64,000 nt of DNA, from positions 124,001-188,000 of the forward strand of contig NZ_JACOFR010000008.1 of assembly GCF_019455385.1 (NCBI RefSeq). The letters run 5' to 3'. Within the stretch, counting starts at the first letter, position 1, and every line of letters starts with the position of its first letter. Position numbers and translations under genes: made by a program. Shown here one piece after another: positions 32,934 to 42,563 of this stretch. This stretch comes from Bradyrhizobium sp. BR 10289 (GTDB lineage Bacteria; Pseudomonadota; Alphaproteobacteria; Rhizobiales; Xanthobacteraceae). The notes beneath the pieces were generated by a model. That model was not told the DNA's origin. It searched no databases and worked only from the letters and a program-made list of their open reading frames with translations.

Positions 32934-33082
32934 GGGACGCTCCTCGCTTTGCTCTCGCTGATCGTTTTGCGCCGGACTGTCCTCCCGCCGCGCGCAGCTC
33001 GCAAGCGCGATCGCGGGGCGCGGAACCGGCGCCGCTTCAAGATGCGGCGCAATTCCATCATGCGGATTGACTTTTCCCGGCC

Positions 33083-33115
33083 TTCAAACGATAGTTTCAT
33101 ACAATTGTTTGAAAT
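33083..33115. promoter_or_regulatory. TetR operator candidate
   Basis: TTCAAAC (33083-33089) and GTTTGAA (33107-33113) are inverted 7-mers, 17 bases apart, 27 bases upstream of the TetR ATG and in the divergent ACAD/TetR intergenic region. GTTTGAAAT here equals the repeats at 25968-25988. Autoregulation and regulon control are inferred. Confidence 0.55.
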
Positions 33116-33141
33116 GCAACTCCCCTCCCCGAAGGCAATCC

Positions 33142-33804
33142 ATGGCCAGCGATCACACCAGGTCCGCCATTCTCGCCGCCGCCGAACGGCTCTATGCCGA
33201 TCGCGGTTTCGGCGACGTCACGCTGCGCGACATCGTGGCGGAGGCGGGCGTCAACCTCGCCGCGGTGAACTATCATTTCGGCTCGAAGGACGAGCTGATC
33301 GCGGAATTATTTGTCACCCGCTCGATCGCCACCAACCGCGAGCGCCTGCGCGAATTGAAGGCGGCGGAAGAACAAGGCGGCGGCCGCGCGCCGATCGAGG
33401 TGATCCTGCGCGCGCTGGTCGGGCCGACGCTGCGCGGCTGCCTTGGACCTGAGAACCAGCGCTCGACCGCGGCGCGCTTCATGATCCGCGCCTCGATCGA
33501 ATCCGTGCCGCCGATCCGCCGCATCAAGAACCGCGAGATCGATCATTTGCGGAAATTCGCCGGCGCGATGCGGCGCGCCCTGCCAGAGCGCAGCGAGGTC
33601 GATGTCTACTGGGGCCTGAACTTCGCGCTCGCGATGGCGCACCACACCATCCGCGAGAGCGAGCGGCTGACGAAACTGTCGGAAGGCAAATGCGATCTCG
33701 ACGACGTCGAGGACGTGGTGGAGCGCGTCGTCAGCGTCGCGACGATGGCGCTGACGGCGGGACGGACGGAGGTGAAAGCGCCGGCGAAGGTCGCGGCGCG
33801 GTAG
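33142..33804 (+). CDS. TetR-family transcriptional regulator
   Basis: A 220-residue repressor. N-terminal helix-turn-helix: RSAILAAAERLYADRGFGDV, then TLRDIVAEAGVNLAAVNYHF, the classic TetR recognition helix followed by GSKDELI. The C-terminal ligand domain is divergent (DUF-type TetR_C). Probably responds to an acyl-CoA-type ligand of the neighbouring pathway. Confidence 0.88.
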   Translation: MASDHTRSAILAAAERLYADRGFGDVTLRDIVAEAGVNLAAVNYHFGSKDELIAELFVTRSIATNRERLRELKAAEEQGGGRAPIEVILRALVGPTLRGCLGPENQRSTAARFMIRASIESVPPIRRIKNREIDHLRKFAGAMRRALPERSEVDVYWGLNFALAMAHHTIRESERLTKLSEGKCDLDDVEDVVERVVSVATMALTAGRTEVKAPAKVAAR

Positions 33805-33835
33805 CGATACCCTCGCCACGCTGATGCTGCGCTCC

Positions 33836-33985
33836 CTCGCCCCGCTTGCGGGGAGAGGGTTGGGGTGAGGGGGAGTCTCCTCGGGGACGGTGACAGTTGG
33901 ACTCGCGGAGAGTCCCCCTCACCCGGAATCCGCGCTGCGCGCGCATTCCGGCCTCTCCCCGCAAGCGGGGAGAGGCGAAGACCTC
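33836..33985. repeat. long imperfect inverted repeat between convergent genes
   Basis: CCCTCGCCCCGCTTGCGGGG, AGAGGG ... GTGAGGGGGAGTCTCC is mirrored by GAGAGTCCCCCTCACC ... CTCTCCCCGCAAGCGGGG. The ~150-bp structure lies between the ends of the TetR and RidA genes and should act as a bidirectional terminator. It also contains internal perfect hairpins (CCCCGCTTGCGGGG). Confidence 0.8.
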
Positions 33986-33988
33986 GCC

Positions 33989-34390
33989 TCACATCATCGC
34001 GATACAGTCGATCTCGACGTCGAAGGGGCCGAACCATTCCGGCGTCACGACGAAGATGCGCGCCGGCGGATCGACCGGGAAATAGCGGGCATAGATCGCG
34101 TTGAATGCGGCGAAATGCTTCGTCGAGGTTCCGTAGACATTGCACTTCATGACGTTGTCGAGCGAGGCGCCGGCCGTCTGAAGGCACAGCTTCATCTGCT
34201 CCATGACGATCTCGCTCTGCCGCTCGATCGGCATCTCCTTGAGCTCGCCCGTCTCCGGGTCGAAGGGCGGCAGCCCTGCGACGAAGATCATGTTGCCGGC
34301 GCGCGTGACCGGCGAGGCCGGCGCCTTCCAGCGGTCGAGATAAGACGAGATCGGTTCGACGCGGAGCGCTTCGCGTTTCACGGGATCCAC
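33989..34390 (-). CDS. RidA-family protein
   Basis: A 133-residue YjgF/YER057c/UK114 protein. The RidA core is seen as AGNMIFVAGLPPFDPETGEL, QMKLCLQTAGASLDNVMK and the C-terminal WFGPFDVEIDCIAMM. The Arg that binds the imine carboxylate in canonical RidA (near PPAR, here PPARIFVV) is present. Predicted enamine/imine deaminase or a paralogue. Start is GTG 34390. Confidence 0.82.
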   Translation of the reverse strand: MDPVKREALRVEPISSYLDRWKAPASPVTRAGNMIFVAGLPPFDPETGELKEMPIERQSEIVMEQMKLCLQTAGASLDNVMKCNVYGTSTKHFAAFNAIYARYFPVDPPARIFVVTPEWFGPFDVEIDCIAMM

Positions 34391-34473
34391 CTTCGGTTCA
34401 AGCGAGACTGATGCCGGACTACATTATCTGGCAGCCGGCATGTTTCGCTTCCGGTCGAAGTGTGGACGCGGGA

Positions 34474-34689
34474 TCAGGCCCGCTGCGGCATCTCCTCGGC
34501 CTCTTCCTTGGCGAGCAGAAGGAGCATCTCGATGCCCATCTCGCCTTCCTGCGGCGAGCGGATGAACTTGATTTCGTCGGCGCTTTGCCGCAGCGCGGCA
34601 ATGATGGCCACCGCTTGGTTGGCCGTCGCCGCCTCGGTCGCCAGAATTGCCTTCTGGTCTTTCGCCTGGAACCCGATCGTGTAGGACAT
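34474..34689 (-). CDS. small conserved-type protein, unknown
   Basis: A 71-residue soluble protein beginning MSYTIGFQAKDQKAILATEA, with a Glu-rich helical tail (LLLLAKEEAEEMPQRA). ATG 34689 is preceded by AGAGAG. No family recognised. Confidence 0.55.
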   Translation of the reverse strand: MSYTIGFQAKDQKAILATEAATANQAVAIIAALRQSADEIKFIRSPQEGEMGIEMLLLLAKEEAEEMPQRA

Positions 34690-34831
34690 TCGCTCTCTCC
34701 CGACCCAATGGAGCGATCGAATCTGAGTCGCGCGGGAAGCGGAAGCCTGTGTCGTTACGGACCGGGTTTATCTGGGGATTGCGCGCAAGCCTCACACAAG
34801 GCCACGTCGGCGTCACACTCCTGCCACCAAG

Positions 34832-35713
34832 CTATTGTGCCAGCCCAAGCATCGCCCGCGCATCCTCCGCGGTCGCAATGCTCGCGCCGAGATTCTTCAA
34901 AATGTCCGCAGCATGCGCGACCAGCTCGGCGTTGGTCTTCGCCAGCACGCCCTTAGACATATAGAGATTGTCCTCCATGCCGACGCGGACATGGCCGCCG
35001 AGCAGATACGCCTGCGCCACCATCGGGAATTCGGCGCGGCCGATGCCGAAGCCGGACCAGATCGCGCCCGGCGGCAGCAGGCCGCGGGCATAGAACATCG
35101 TCTCAGGCGTTGCCGAGAAACCGTACTTCACCCCGAGCACGAGCGAGAACAGGCCCGGGCCGTTCAGCGAGCCGTCGGCCAACATGTCGCGCGCAAGATG
35201 GCAATCGCCGGAATCGAACAGCTCGATCTCCGGCAGCACGCCGGCCGCCTTCATGCGCTCGGCCATGATGCGGACATTGCGCGGCGTGTTGATCACGACC
35301 TCCCCGCCGGAATTCATGGTGTTGAGATCGAGCGTGCAGATGTCGGGCTTGAGCAGCTCGATATGCTCGACGCGCTTTTCCGGCTGAAGCAGCGTGGTGC
35401 CGGGGCCGGCAATACGGGGATCGTCGATCGAGGGCACGAAGCGCCCGCCGGGCCCGGTGGTGAGATTGATGACCAGCGATGTGTTGCGGGCGCGGATGCG
35501 ATCCACGACATCGCGATAGAGATCTATCTCCATCGAGGGCCGGCCGGTCGCGGGATCGCGCACATGGATGTGGGCGATCGCGGCGCCGGCTTCGGCGGCC
35601 TCCAGCGCGGAGGTCGCGATCTGCTCGGGCGTGATGGGCAGATACGGCGACTGCTCGGGCTTGGTGAGGTTGCCGGTGATGGCGCAGGTGATGATGGTTT
35701 TGCCTGAGGTCAT
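34832..35713 (-). CDS. beta-keto acid cleavage enzyme (DUF849/BKACE)
   Basis: A 293-residue TIM-barrel zinc enzyme. ITCAITGN at the start, AAIAHIHVRDPATGRP (the His-x-His zinc ligands), NLTTGPGGRF, and RVGMEDNLY near the end are the family signature. BKACE enzymes cleave beta-keto acids with acetyl-CoA; the kce type acts on 3-keto-5-aminohexanoate. The adjacent CoA transferase (4-base gap) suggests a small catabolic operon. Confidence 0.88.
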   Translation of the reverse strand: MTSGKTIITCAITGNLTKPEQSPYLPITPEQIATSALEAAEAGAAIAHIHVRDPATGRPSMEIDLYRDVVDRIRARNTSLVINLTTGPGGRFVPSIDDPRIAGPGTTLLQPEKRVEHIELLKPDICTLDLNTMNSGGEVVINTPRNVRIMAERMKAAGVLPEIELFDSGDCHLARDMLADGSLNGPGLFSLVLGVKYGFSATPETMFYARGLLPPGAIWSGFGIGRAEFPMVAQAYLLGGHVRVGMEDNLYMSKGVLAKTNAELVAHAADILKNLGASIATAEDARAMLGLAQ

Positions 35714-35717
35714 GAAA

Positions 35718-36947
35718 TCAGATGATCCCCTGCTGCTTCAGCTCGTCGATCTTCCCGGCATCATAGCCGAGCTTGGCACTCAGCACCTCACTCGTGTGCT
35801 CACCGAGCAGCGGCGGGGCGCGGTAGGTCTCGATCGGGGTGCCCGAGAGGGTCAGCGCATTGCGGATCAGCGACAGGTTCGGCTCGAAGGGATGCTCGAC
35901 CTTCACCCGCATGCCGCGCGACTGCACGTGCGGATCGGCGAACACCTGCTCGAAATTGTTGATCGGGCCGGAGGGCACGCCGGCCTCCTCCAGCTTGTCC
36001 AGCCAATAGGCAACCGGCTTTTTCAGGAACAGGCCGGCGAAGATCGCCATGATCTCCTTGCCATGCACGACGCGGTCGTTGTTCTTGACGAAGCGCGGGT
36101 CGTTCGCGAGCTCGGGCTCGCCGAGCACGGCGCAGGTCTTGCGGAACTGGCCGTCATTGCCGACCACCAGCATCAATTCGCCGTCGGTGCAGCGGAACAC
36201 GCCGGCCGGCATGCCGCCATTGCCCCAGGTGCCGCGGCGCGGCGGCGTCTTGCCGTTGACGAGGAAGATCTGGAGCCAGTGCGACAGCGAGGCGATGACG
36301 GTGTCGAACAGGCAGACGTCGATGTGCTGGCCCTGCCCGTCATTGGCGTCGCGATGATAGAGCGCCGAGAGAATCCCGATCGAGGTGTTCATGCCGGTCA
36401 TGTAGTCGACGATCGACGGGCCGACCTTCATCGGACCCTCGCCCGGCTCGCCGTCCATGTGGCCGGTGACGCTCATCAGGCCGCCCATCGCCTGCAGGAT
36501 GGCATCATAGCCCGCGCGCGGCGCGTATGGGCCGGTCTGGCCGAATCCGGTCACCGAGCAATAGATGATGCCGGGGTTGATCGCCTTGATGGTGTCGTAG
36601 TCGAGGCCGTAGCGCTTGAGGTCGCCGACCTTGTAATTCTCCATGAAGACGTCGGCGTCCTTGGCGAGTTCGCGGATGATCGCCTGCCCCTCGGGCTTGG
36701 CGATGTTGACGGTGACCGACTTCTTGTTGCGGTTGGCGCAGAGGTAGAAGGAATTGTTGTTGTTCGCCTTGCCCTCCGGATCGGTCAGGTAAGGCGGGCC
36801 GAAGGCACGCGCGTCGTCGCCGGTGCCCGGCCGCTCGATCTTAATCACCTCCGCGCCGAGATCGCCCAGCATCTGGGCCGACAAGGGCCCGGCAAGCACG
36901 CGGGTGAGGTCAAGGATCTTGATGCCTGAGAGCGGCAAGGCCGACAT
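35718..36947 (-). CDS. CaiB/BaiF family III CoA transferase
   Basis: A 409-residue enzyme. LDLTRVLAGPLSAQMLGDLG, then AEVIKIERPG and the catalytic Asp-containing VFMENYKVGDLKRYGLDYD segment are characteristic. It moves CoA between carboxylic acids. Operon with the BKACE gene; possibly supplies or recycles the acyl-CoA partner. Confidence 0.9.
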   Translation of the reverse strand: MSALPLSGIKILDLTRVLAGPLSAQMLGDLGAEVIKIERPGTGDDARAFGPPYLTDPEGKANNNNSFYLCANRNKKSVTVNIAKPEGQAIIRELAKDADVFMENYKVGDLKRYGLDYDTIKAINPGIIYCSVTGFGQTGPYAPRAGYDAILQAMGGLMSVTGHMDGEPGEGPMKVGPSIVDYMTGMNTSIGILSALYHRDANDGQGQHIDVCLFDTVIASLSHWLQIFLVNGKTPPRRGTWGNGGMPAGVFRCTDGELMLVVGNDGQFRKTCAVLGEPELANDPRFVKNNDRVVHGKEIMAIFAGLFLKKPVAYWLDKLEEAGVPSGPINNFEQVFADPHVQSRGMRVKVEHPFEPNLSLIRNALTLSGTPIETYRAPPLLGEHTSEVLSAKLGYDAGKIDELKQQGII

Positions 36948-37103
36948 GTCGATTTCCTCCGGGGAACTGAATCTTGGCGCGGCGACGAGATCGCGGCCGC
37001 GCTCCCCGCGGATACACTATTTTCCGGCGTTGAGCACTGCGCTCCGGGCATATGGCCATCCGCCCCGGCGGCGGCACCGAATTTCCGTGAAGCGAATATT
37101 GCC

Positions 37104-38306
37104 TCAGGCGGCTGCCGCCGCCACCTGCGGCCGCCGCCGCCCCAGCAGGACCAGGATCAGCACCGCCGCGCAGGAGAAGACGAAGGTGAGACCGAGCGCA
37201 CCGCGGCCGCCGAACTGGGTGAGCAGAGCGGCCAGCAGAGGTGGAGAGAGCGCGGAGGCCAGATTGAGCGGCAGCGCGATCATCGACGATGCCTTGGCGA
37301 ATTCGGCCTGGTCGTAGAACACCAGCGGAATGGTCGCCCGCGCCACCGCCATGGCGCCGCTGCCGGCACCGTAGAGCAGGATGAACACGGCGACCGCCCA
37401 GGTCGCGCCCTCGCTCAGCATCAGCAGCAGCATGGCGACGGGGAGCGCCGTGCCGGCGACCAGCCCGGTCGTGATGCCGTCCCACCGACCTCCACCGAGG
37501 AAGTCGAGCCCGCGCGCGCTGACCTGGATCACGCCGAGCATCGAGCCGAAGGCGATCGCCTGCGCCGGCGCCAGCCCCTCGACCCGCAGCAATTCGACGA
37601 AGACGGCGCTCATGCCGAACGTGACGAAGGCATTGAGGGTGATCGCGGCGACGACGAGACCGAAGGTGCTCCGCGGGATCGACGGCGCAGTGGTTGGCCT
37701 CGCGGGCGCGGTGCCGCCCTCCGTCGCGACGGCCCGGCGCGGCGTTGCGAAGGCATAGAGCGGAAGTGAAACCAGAAGCAGCAGCGCGGCGTAGACCAGA
37801 CACGTTCCGCGCCAGCCGAACTGTCCGCTGAGAAACGACGTGGTCGGCCAGAAGATGCTGCCGGACAGTCCGGTCACCAGCATGAGCGCGCCGATGGCGC
37901 TCTTGGCCTTCGGGCCGGCGACTTCATTGAGCATGATATAGGCACCGGTCGACAGCGTCGCGCTGCCGCCCATGCCGAGGATGACCCAGGCCACGAAATA
38001 GAGCATCGGCTCGTGGGCAACGGCGAGGACGAGATAACCCGGAACGGACACCAGGGTGCCGACCATCATCACCTTGCGCGCACCATGCCGCGCAAAGGCA
38101 CGGGCGAGCCAGGGGGCACAAAGGCCCATCGTGACATAAAGCGTCGAGGTACCGGCAAACACGACCGGCAGGTTCATGCCGAGATCGGCGGCGAGATCGC
38201 GGCCGACGATGGGCGGAAGCCCGATCGTGCCCCATCCGATCAGTTGGGTGAAGGCAAGCACGACCAGGACTCCGACGAGCCTTCCGTCATATTTCAAGAA
38301 TCGCAT
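37104..38306 (-). CDS. MFS transporter
   Basis: A 400-residue protein with about 12 hydrophobic helices. The motif-A-like loop FARHGARKVMMVG lies between helices 2 and 3. The closest feel is the monocarboxylate/oxalate type MFS (WGTIGLPPIVGRDLAADLG). ATG 38306 (MRFLKYDG) is preferred to the upstream 38330. Confidence 0.82.
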   Translation of the reverse strand: MRFLKYDGRLVGVLVVLAFTQLIGWGTIGLPPIVGRDLAADLGMNLPVVFAGTSTLYVTMGLCAPWLARAFARHGARKVMMVGTLVSVPGYLVLAVAHEPMLYFVAWVILGMGGSATLSTGAYIMLNEVAGPKAKSAIGALMLVTGLSGSIFWPTTSFLSGQFGWRGTCLVYAALLLLVSLPLYAFATPRRAVATEGGTAPARPTTAPSIPRSTFGLVVAAITLNAFVTFGMSAVFVELLRVEGLAPAQAIAFGSMLGVIQVSARGLDFLGGGRWDGITTGLVAGTALPVAMLLLMLSEGATWAVAVFILLYGAGSGAMAVARATIPLVFYDQAEFAKASSMIALPLNLASALSPPLLAALLTQFGGRGALGLTFVFSCAAVLILVLLGRRRPQVAAAAA

Positions 38307-38487
38307 TCCAACCCGCCGCCTGCCCGGCACCTACCCGTAACCGGGATGTCTTACCGGGAGAGTCGGCCGGGCGGAACACCTGGCCGCCGAATGGCGGCTG
38401 GCGCGGCAAGCATGTCAGCAGCTGTCGGTGGCCGCCGATACCTCGTCAGGCCCGGGCGAAGAGCGAAGGCACGTCAGGGGTGAGAGG

Positions 38488-38691
38488 CTAGATCCCCAGC
38501 GCATTGCCGCCGGCCTCGGTCCCGGGCACACTGACGTGGATTTCGTGGCCCTCACGCAAAGCCAGGGATGCTGCAGCGACGGCTGACTCGAACGCAGCCT
38601 CCTTGGTGGCATACCGGTTCTTGACGTCGCCGTCATGCAGCACGCCCCATTCGTCCTCGACCGGCACGATCGCGTATTGAGCAAGGCCCAT
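38488..38691 (-). CDS. DUF2188-like small protein
   Basis: A 67-residue protein: YAIVPVEDEWGVLHDGDV, then AAFESAVAAASLALREGHEI and HVSVPG. This short 'W.V..DG....T...A...A...A...G..I.V' layout matches DUF2188-type proteins common in rhizobia. Function unknown. Separated by 10 bases from the sugar dehydrogenase gene upstream. Confidence 0.65.
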   Translation of the reverse strand: MGLAQYAIVPVEDEWGVLHDGDVKNRYATKEAAFESAVAAASLALREGHEIHVSVPGTEAGGNALGI

Positions 38692-38701
38692 CGTCCAACT
38701 C

Positions 38702-40048
38702 CTATCGTTGCGTCACCTGCGGATGCGCGGCGCTCACGCGCCACACGGTGTTGCCACTGTCGTCGGCCACCAGCAGCGCGCCCGATTTGTCGATGGCGAC
38801 GCCGACGGGACGGCCGCGCGCCTGGTTGTCACCGTTGAGGAAGCCCGTAACGACGTCCTGCGCCGGGCCGCTGGGCTTGCCGTCGGCGAACGGCACGAAT
38901 ACGACCTTGTAGCCGTTGAGCACCTGCCTGTTCCAGCTGCCATGCTCGCCGACGAAGGCACCGCTGCGATAGGCGGCCGGCAGGCTCGTGCCGGTGGAGA
39001 AAGCCATGCCGAGCGGCGCGACATGCGAGCTCAGCGCGTAATCCGGCACGAGCGCCTTGGCGACGAGGTCCGGCCGTTCCGGCTTGACGCGGGGATCGAC
39101 GTGCTGGCCGTAATAGCTGTAAGGCCAGCCGTAGAAGCCGCCGTCCTTCACCGACGTCATGTAGTCCGGCACGAGATCCGGACCGAGCTCGTCGCGCTCG
39201 TTCACCACCGTCCACAATGCGCCGGTCTGCGGCTCGAAGCTCAGTCCGTTGGGATTGCGTAGGCCACTCGCAAAGATGCGCCAGCGCCCGCTGGCGCGAT
39301 CGACCTCGAGGATGGCGGCGCGATTGTGCTCCGCTTCCATGCCGTTCTCGGTGATGTTGCTGTTGGAGCCGACGCCGGCATACAGCTTCGAACCGTCCGG
39401 ACTGGCGACGAGGCTCTTGGTCCAGTGATGATCGATCGGTCCGCCCGGCAGCGGTGTCAGCACCGTGCCCGGGGCGGTGATCTTCGTATCGCCTTCCGTG
39501 TATGGATATTTCACGATCGCATCGGTGTTGGCGACATAGAGATCGTTGCCGACCAGGGCGACGCCGAACGGCGAATTGAGATGGTCGAGGAAAACGCTCT
39601 GCACATCCGGCACGCCGTCGCCGTTGGTGTCGCGCAGCAGCGTGATGCGATTGCTCGGGCCGGTATCGCCGCCGGAGGTGGCCCAGGACTCGATATAGCC
39701 CATCACGATTTCCTTGGGCCGCTTGATCGGGGCGCCCTTCGGCGCCTTGGATTCCACCACCAGCACGTCGCCATTGGGAAGCACATAGAGGAAGCGCGGA
39801 TGCTGCAAGCCGGTCGCGAAGGCCTTGGCCTGCAGACCGTCCGCGACCGACGGCGTCTCGTCCTTCTTCCAGCCGACAATGCGCGCGATATGCATCGGCG
39901 GCAGCCAATATTGCTGGATGTCAGGCAGCTTCGGATTGGCACCGATCTGTGCCCTGGGATCGCCGCTGCCGTCATCGCAACTGGCCAAGAGCAGCGAAGA
40001 GCAGAGCAGCGAAGAGCCCAGCAATGCGCGGGCAAGAAATGACGTCAT
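38702..40048 (-). CDS. sorbosone dehydrogenase-like beta-propeller lipoprotein
   Basis: A 448-residue protein. The N-terminus is a lipoprotein signal (SLLLASC, Cys about 24). The beta-propeller follows the L-sorbosone/PQQ-dependent aldose dehydrogenase pattern: [60 protein letters not shown], and GEHGSWNR near the end. Expected to oxidise a sugar in the periplasm if PQQ binds. Overlaps the DUF2231 gene (ATGA). Confidence 0.82.
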   Translation of the reverse strand: MTSFLARALLGSSLLCSSLLLASCDDGSGDPRAQIGANPKLPDIQQYWLPPMHIARIVGWKKDETPSVADGLQAKAFATGLQHPRFLYVLPNGDVLVVESKAPKGAPIKRPKEIVMGYIESWATSGGDTGPSNRITLLRDTNGDGVPDVQSVFLDHLNSPFGVALVGNDLYVANTDAIVKYPYTEGDTKITAPGTVLTPLPGGPIDHHWTKSLVASPDGSKLYAGVGSNSNITENGMEAEHNRAAILEVDRASGRWRIFASGLRNPNGLSFEPQTGALWTVVNERDELGPDLVPDYMTSVKDGGFYGWPYSYYGQHVDPRVKPERPDLVAKALVPDYALSSHVAPLGMAFSTGTSLPAAYRSGAFVGEHGSWNRQVLNGYKVVFVPFADGKPSGPAQDVVTGFLNGDNQARGRPVGVAIDKSGALLVADDSGNTVWRVSAAHPQVTQR

Positions 40049-40497
40049 CGTGCAACTCCGACACCGTGGCGATACACCATGGCCCAGCCGAGCCAGCCGG
40101 TGACGGGCAGGATCAGCACGGTGATCGCGGAAAGAATGAGCCCGGTCGGCCAAACCGAGGTCCAGGCGTCACGCGTGTGGATCAGAACATTGAGGACGGC
40201 GAGGATCAGCGCCACGAAATTGCCGAGCAGATGCGGCCAGGCCGGTGGCTGCGCCCGCACCAGGCGGTTGCCGAGGAAATCGGTCAGGCCGGCGATCCCC
40301 GCCGCCACGCCGAAGATGACGCCGGCCAGAAGGAGCCAGGCGGAAAAATTCGCCCACATGATCTCGGCGCTGACGACATAGGCTATGTCGGTCAGCAGTG
40401 CTCCGATGAAGCACGCGATCGGGATCGGCACCAGCATCGGATGAATCGGATGGCCCGCGATTTCCGCGGTCGAGCGCACGCGCACGTCGTCCTGCAC
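40045..40497 (-). CDS. DUF2231 membrane protein
   Basis: A 150-residue protein with four hydrophobic helices. The DUF2231 motif [20 protein letters not shown] appears near the start. These proteins are often next to secreted oxidoreductases and may hold or pass electrons. GTG 40497 is chosen; a longer frame reaches 40539. Confidence 0.78.
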   Translation of the reverse strand: MQDDVRVRSTAEIAGHPIHPMLVPIPIACFIGALLTDIAYVVSAEIMWANFSAWLLLAGVIFGVAAGIAGLTDFLGNRLVRAQPPAWPHLLGNFVALILAVLNVLIHTRDAWTSVWPTGLILSAITVLILPVTGWLGWAMVYRHGVGVAR

Positions 40498-40663
40498 GAT
40501 TGGCCTCGTGTGGCTTGTTCGCCCTGCCCGACCGGCCAACTCGTTGCTTGGGATAAAGGTTCCTAGCTCCCGTTCCCCTCGCAGACCGCGCGCGACGACT
40601 CACGAGGAACTGATCGAGAGTGGTTTCCTTGAACTCGACCAGCCAACTTACGGAGACGGACGC

Positions 40664-41527
40664 GTGGATCAGACCGGGGACGGCGCCTCCTTCAATCCAG
40701 CCTCGAAGCTCGACGGTGTCTCGCGGCGCCAGACCGAGCAGATCGAATCCCAGAGCCGGCCGAACGCAGCACTCATCCACGAGACGATCCGTGCCGAGGG
40801 CGAGCAGGAGCTGGAGCGGCGATGGTGGGCCATCCTGGTGTCCGGACTCGCCGCCGGCCTTTCGATGGGATTGTCGCTGATCGTCCAGGGTGAGTTTCAT
40901 GCCTCGATCTCCGACGAGGCCATGCGCCGTCTGGTTGCTCCGCTGGGCTATACGGTCGGCTTCCTTGTCGTCGTGCTGGGTCGGCAGCAGCTCTTCACCG
41001 AAAACACGCTGACACCGATCCTGCCTCTGTTGCACAACAGGGATCTCGGCACCCTCGGGAACGTGCTCAAGCTGTGGGCCTTGGTGCTCGTCTCCAACAT
41101 CGCAGGAACCTGGGCGGTCGGGTCCGTGCTCGCGCACACCAGCATCTTTGAACCGCGCATCGTCGACGCTTTCGTCGATCTCAGCAGCCACACCATCCAG
41201 GGCACGTTCGGGACGACCGTGGTCCGGGCGATCTTTGCCGGCTGGCTGATCGCCCTGATGGCCTGGCTGCTACCTGCCACCAAGGGATCGCGCGCCCAGA
41301 TCGTCGTCGTGATGACCTATGTGGTCGCACTCGGCGAGTTTGCGCACATCGTCGCTGGCTCGGTCGAATGCGCCTTTCTGGTGCAGAGCGGCCGCGCCTC
41401 GCTTGCGCAATACGCATCGGACTTCTTCGCACCGACGCTGCTCGGCAACATCCTGGGCGGAACGACCCTGGTCGCCCTGTTGAACTACGGACAGGTCGCT
41501 GCCGAAATCGACGACCACAGGGAATAG
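40664..41527 (+). CDS. formate/nitrite transporter family channel (YfdC-like)
   Basis: A 287-residue protein; GTG 40664 is preceded by ACGGAGA. After a ~50-residue hydrophilic N-terminus, six hydrophobic segments follow, with GRQQLFTENTLTPILPLLHN matching the FNT pore helix 'QLFTEN'. YfdC-type FNT members are less specific than FocA/NirC. Divergent from the DUF2231 gene. Confidence 0.8.
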   Translation: MDQTGDGASFNPASKLDGVSRRQTEQIESQSRPNAALIHETIRAEGEQELERRWWAILVSGLAAGLSMGLSLIVQGEFHASISDEAMRRLVAPLGYTVGFLVVVLGRQQLFTENTLTPILPLLHNRDLGTLGNVLKLWALVLVSNIAGTWAVGSVLAHTSIFEPRIVDAFVDLSSHTIQGTFGTTVVRAIFAGWLIALMAWLLPATKGSRAQIVVVMTYVVALGEFAHIVAGSVECAFLVQSGRASLAQYASDFFAPTLLGNILGGTTLVALLNYGQVAAEIDDHRE

Positions 41528-41713
41528 AGCTCGTGCAGTGTAGGCGACGGGGATTCTCGCACGCGAGCGGTCACCGTTGCGATACGCCACGCTCTCATTT
41601 ATCAATTTCACTGGCCGTATAGACAGAGCCGCATTTCCCTGCGTCACGATGTTCGGTCCTTCGCCGTCGTTTCGCGGCGACCGACGCAGTGATGCAACTC
41701 ACCAGGAATTCAG

Positions 41714-42508
41714 ATGCACCCCACCGATCTGCCCGTCCAACCCGGAATCGTTCGTCCCGGCGCGATCGGACACAGCCGCGCCGTCGTCGGTCGCAATTTC
41801 GCGTTCATCCCGCCGGAAGGCGTCTTGAAGAGCCGGCTGCCGGCGTGGTCGTCGACGACCGTGCGCTTTCTGGCCGCGCCGACGCTCGGTGCCCAGTTTG
41901 CCCAGTTCATGCTGGAGATCGAACCCTCGGGCGGTACCGCCGAGCCGATCTGCGTCGATCTTCAGCATTTCTTCTACGTCGTGACGGGCGCCGTCGACAT
42001 CCGCGTCGCCACCGAAACGACCTCGCTGACGGAAGGTGGCTTTGCCTATGTTCCGCCAGGCACCTCGTTCACGATGCACTGTCATCCCGGCGCGCCCGCC
42101 CGCGTCCTCGCGCTCAAGAAGCGTTATGAAGCGGTCGCGGGCATCGCGACACCGCCGCCGATCATCGCCCAACAGCAATCGATGCCGGTGACGAACCATA
42201 CCGGCCTCCAGGGGCGCGGCTTCAAGCACCTGCTGCCCATGGGCGATCTGCGCTTCGATTTCGAGATGAACCTGATGTTCTTCCAGCCCGGCGTCTGCTT
42301 TCCTGCCGTCGAGACCCACATCATGGAGCACGGGCTGCTGATGCTGGAGGGCCAAGACCTGTATTATCTCGGCGACAGCTGGCACGAAATCTGGGTCGAC
42401 GACTTCATCTGGATGGGATCGTTCTGCCCGCAGCAGTTCTATCCCACGGGGGCGAGTCAGTCGGTCTATCTGTTGTACAAGAACGTGAACCGGGACGTTG
42501 TGCTGTGA
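41714..42508 (+). CDS. allE: (S)-ureidoglycine aminohydrolase, bicupin
   Basis: A 264-residue bicupin enzyme of purine/allantoin breakdown. The second cupin shows VETHIMEHGLLMLEGQDLYY and DFIWMGSFCPQQFYPTG, then LLYKNVNRD, matching AllE. The manganese ligands (Glu/His/His in ETHIMEH) are present. It would convert ureidoglycine to ureidoglycolate and ammonia. No other allantoin genes are nearby, so it is a stand-alone locus here. Confidence 0.82.
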   Translation: MHPTDLPVQPGIVRPGAIGHSRAVVGRNFAFIPPEGVLKSRLPAWSSTTVRFLAAPTLGAQFAQFMLEIEPSGGTAEPICVDLQHFFYVVTGAVDIRVATETTSLTEGGFAYVPPGTSFTMHCHPGAPARVLALKKRYEAVAGIATPPPIIAQQQSMPVTNHTGLQGRGFKHLLPMGDLRFDFEMNLMFFQPGVCFPAVETHIMEHGLLMLEGQDLYYLGDSWHEIWVDDFIWMGSFCPQQFYPTGASQSVYLLYKNVNRDVVL

Positions 42509-42563
42509 TGGGGGAGCGAGTGACCAGGCTCCCCCACGGACAGTCGACAGAACCGGACATCGA

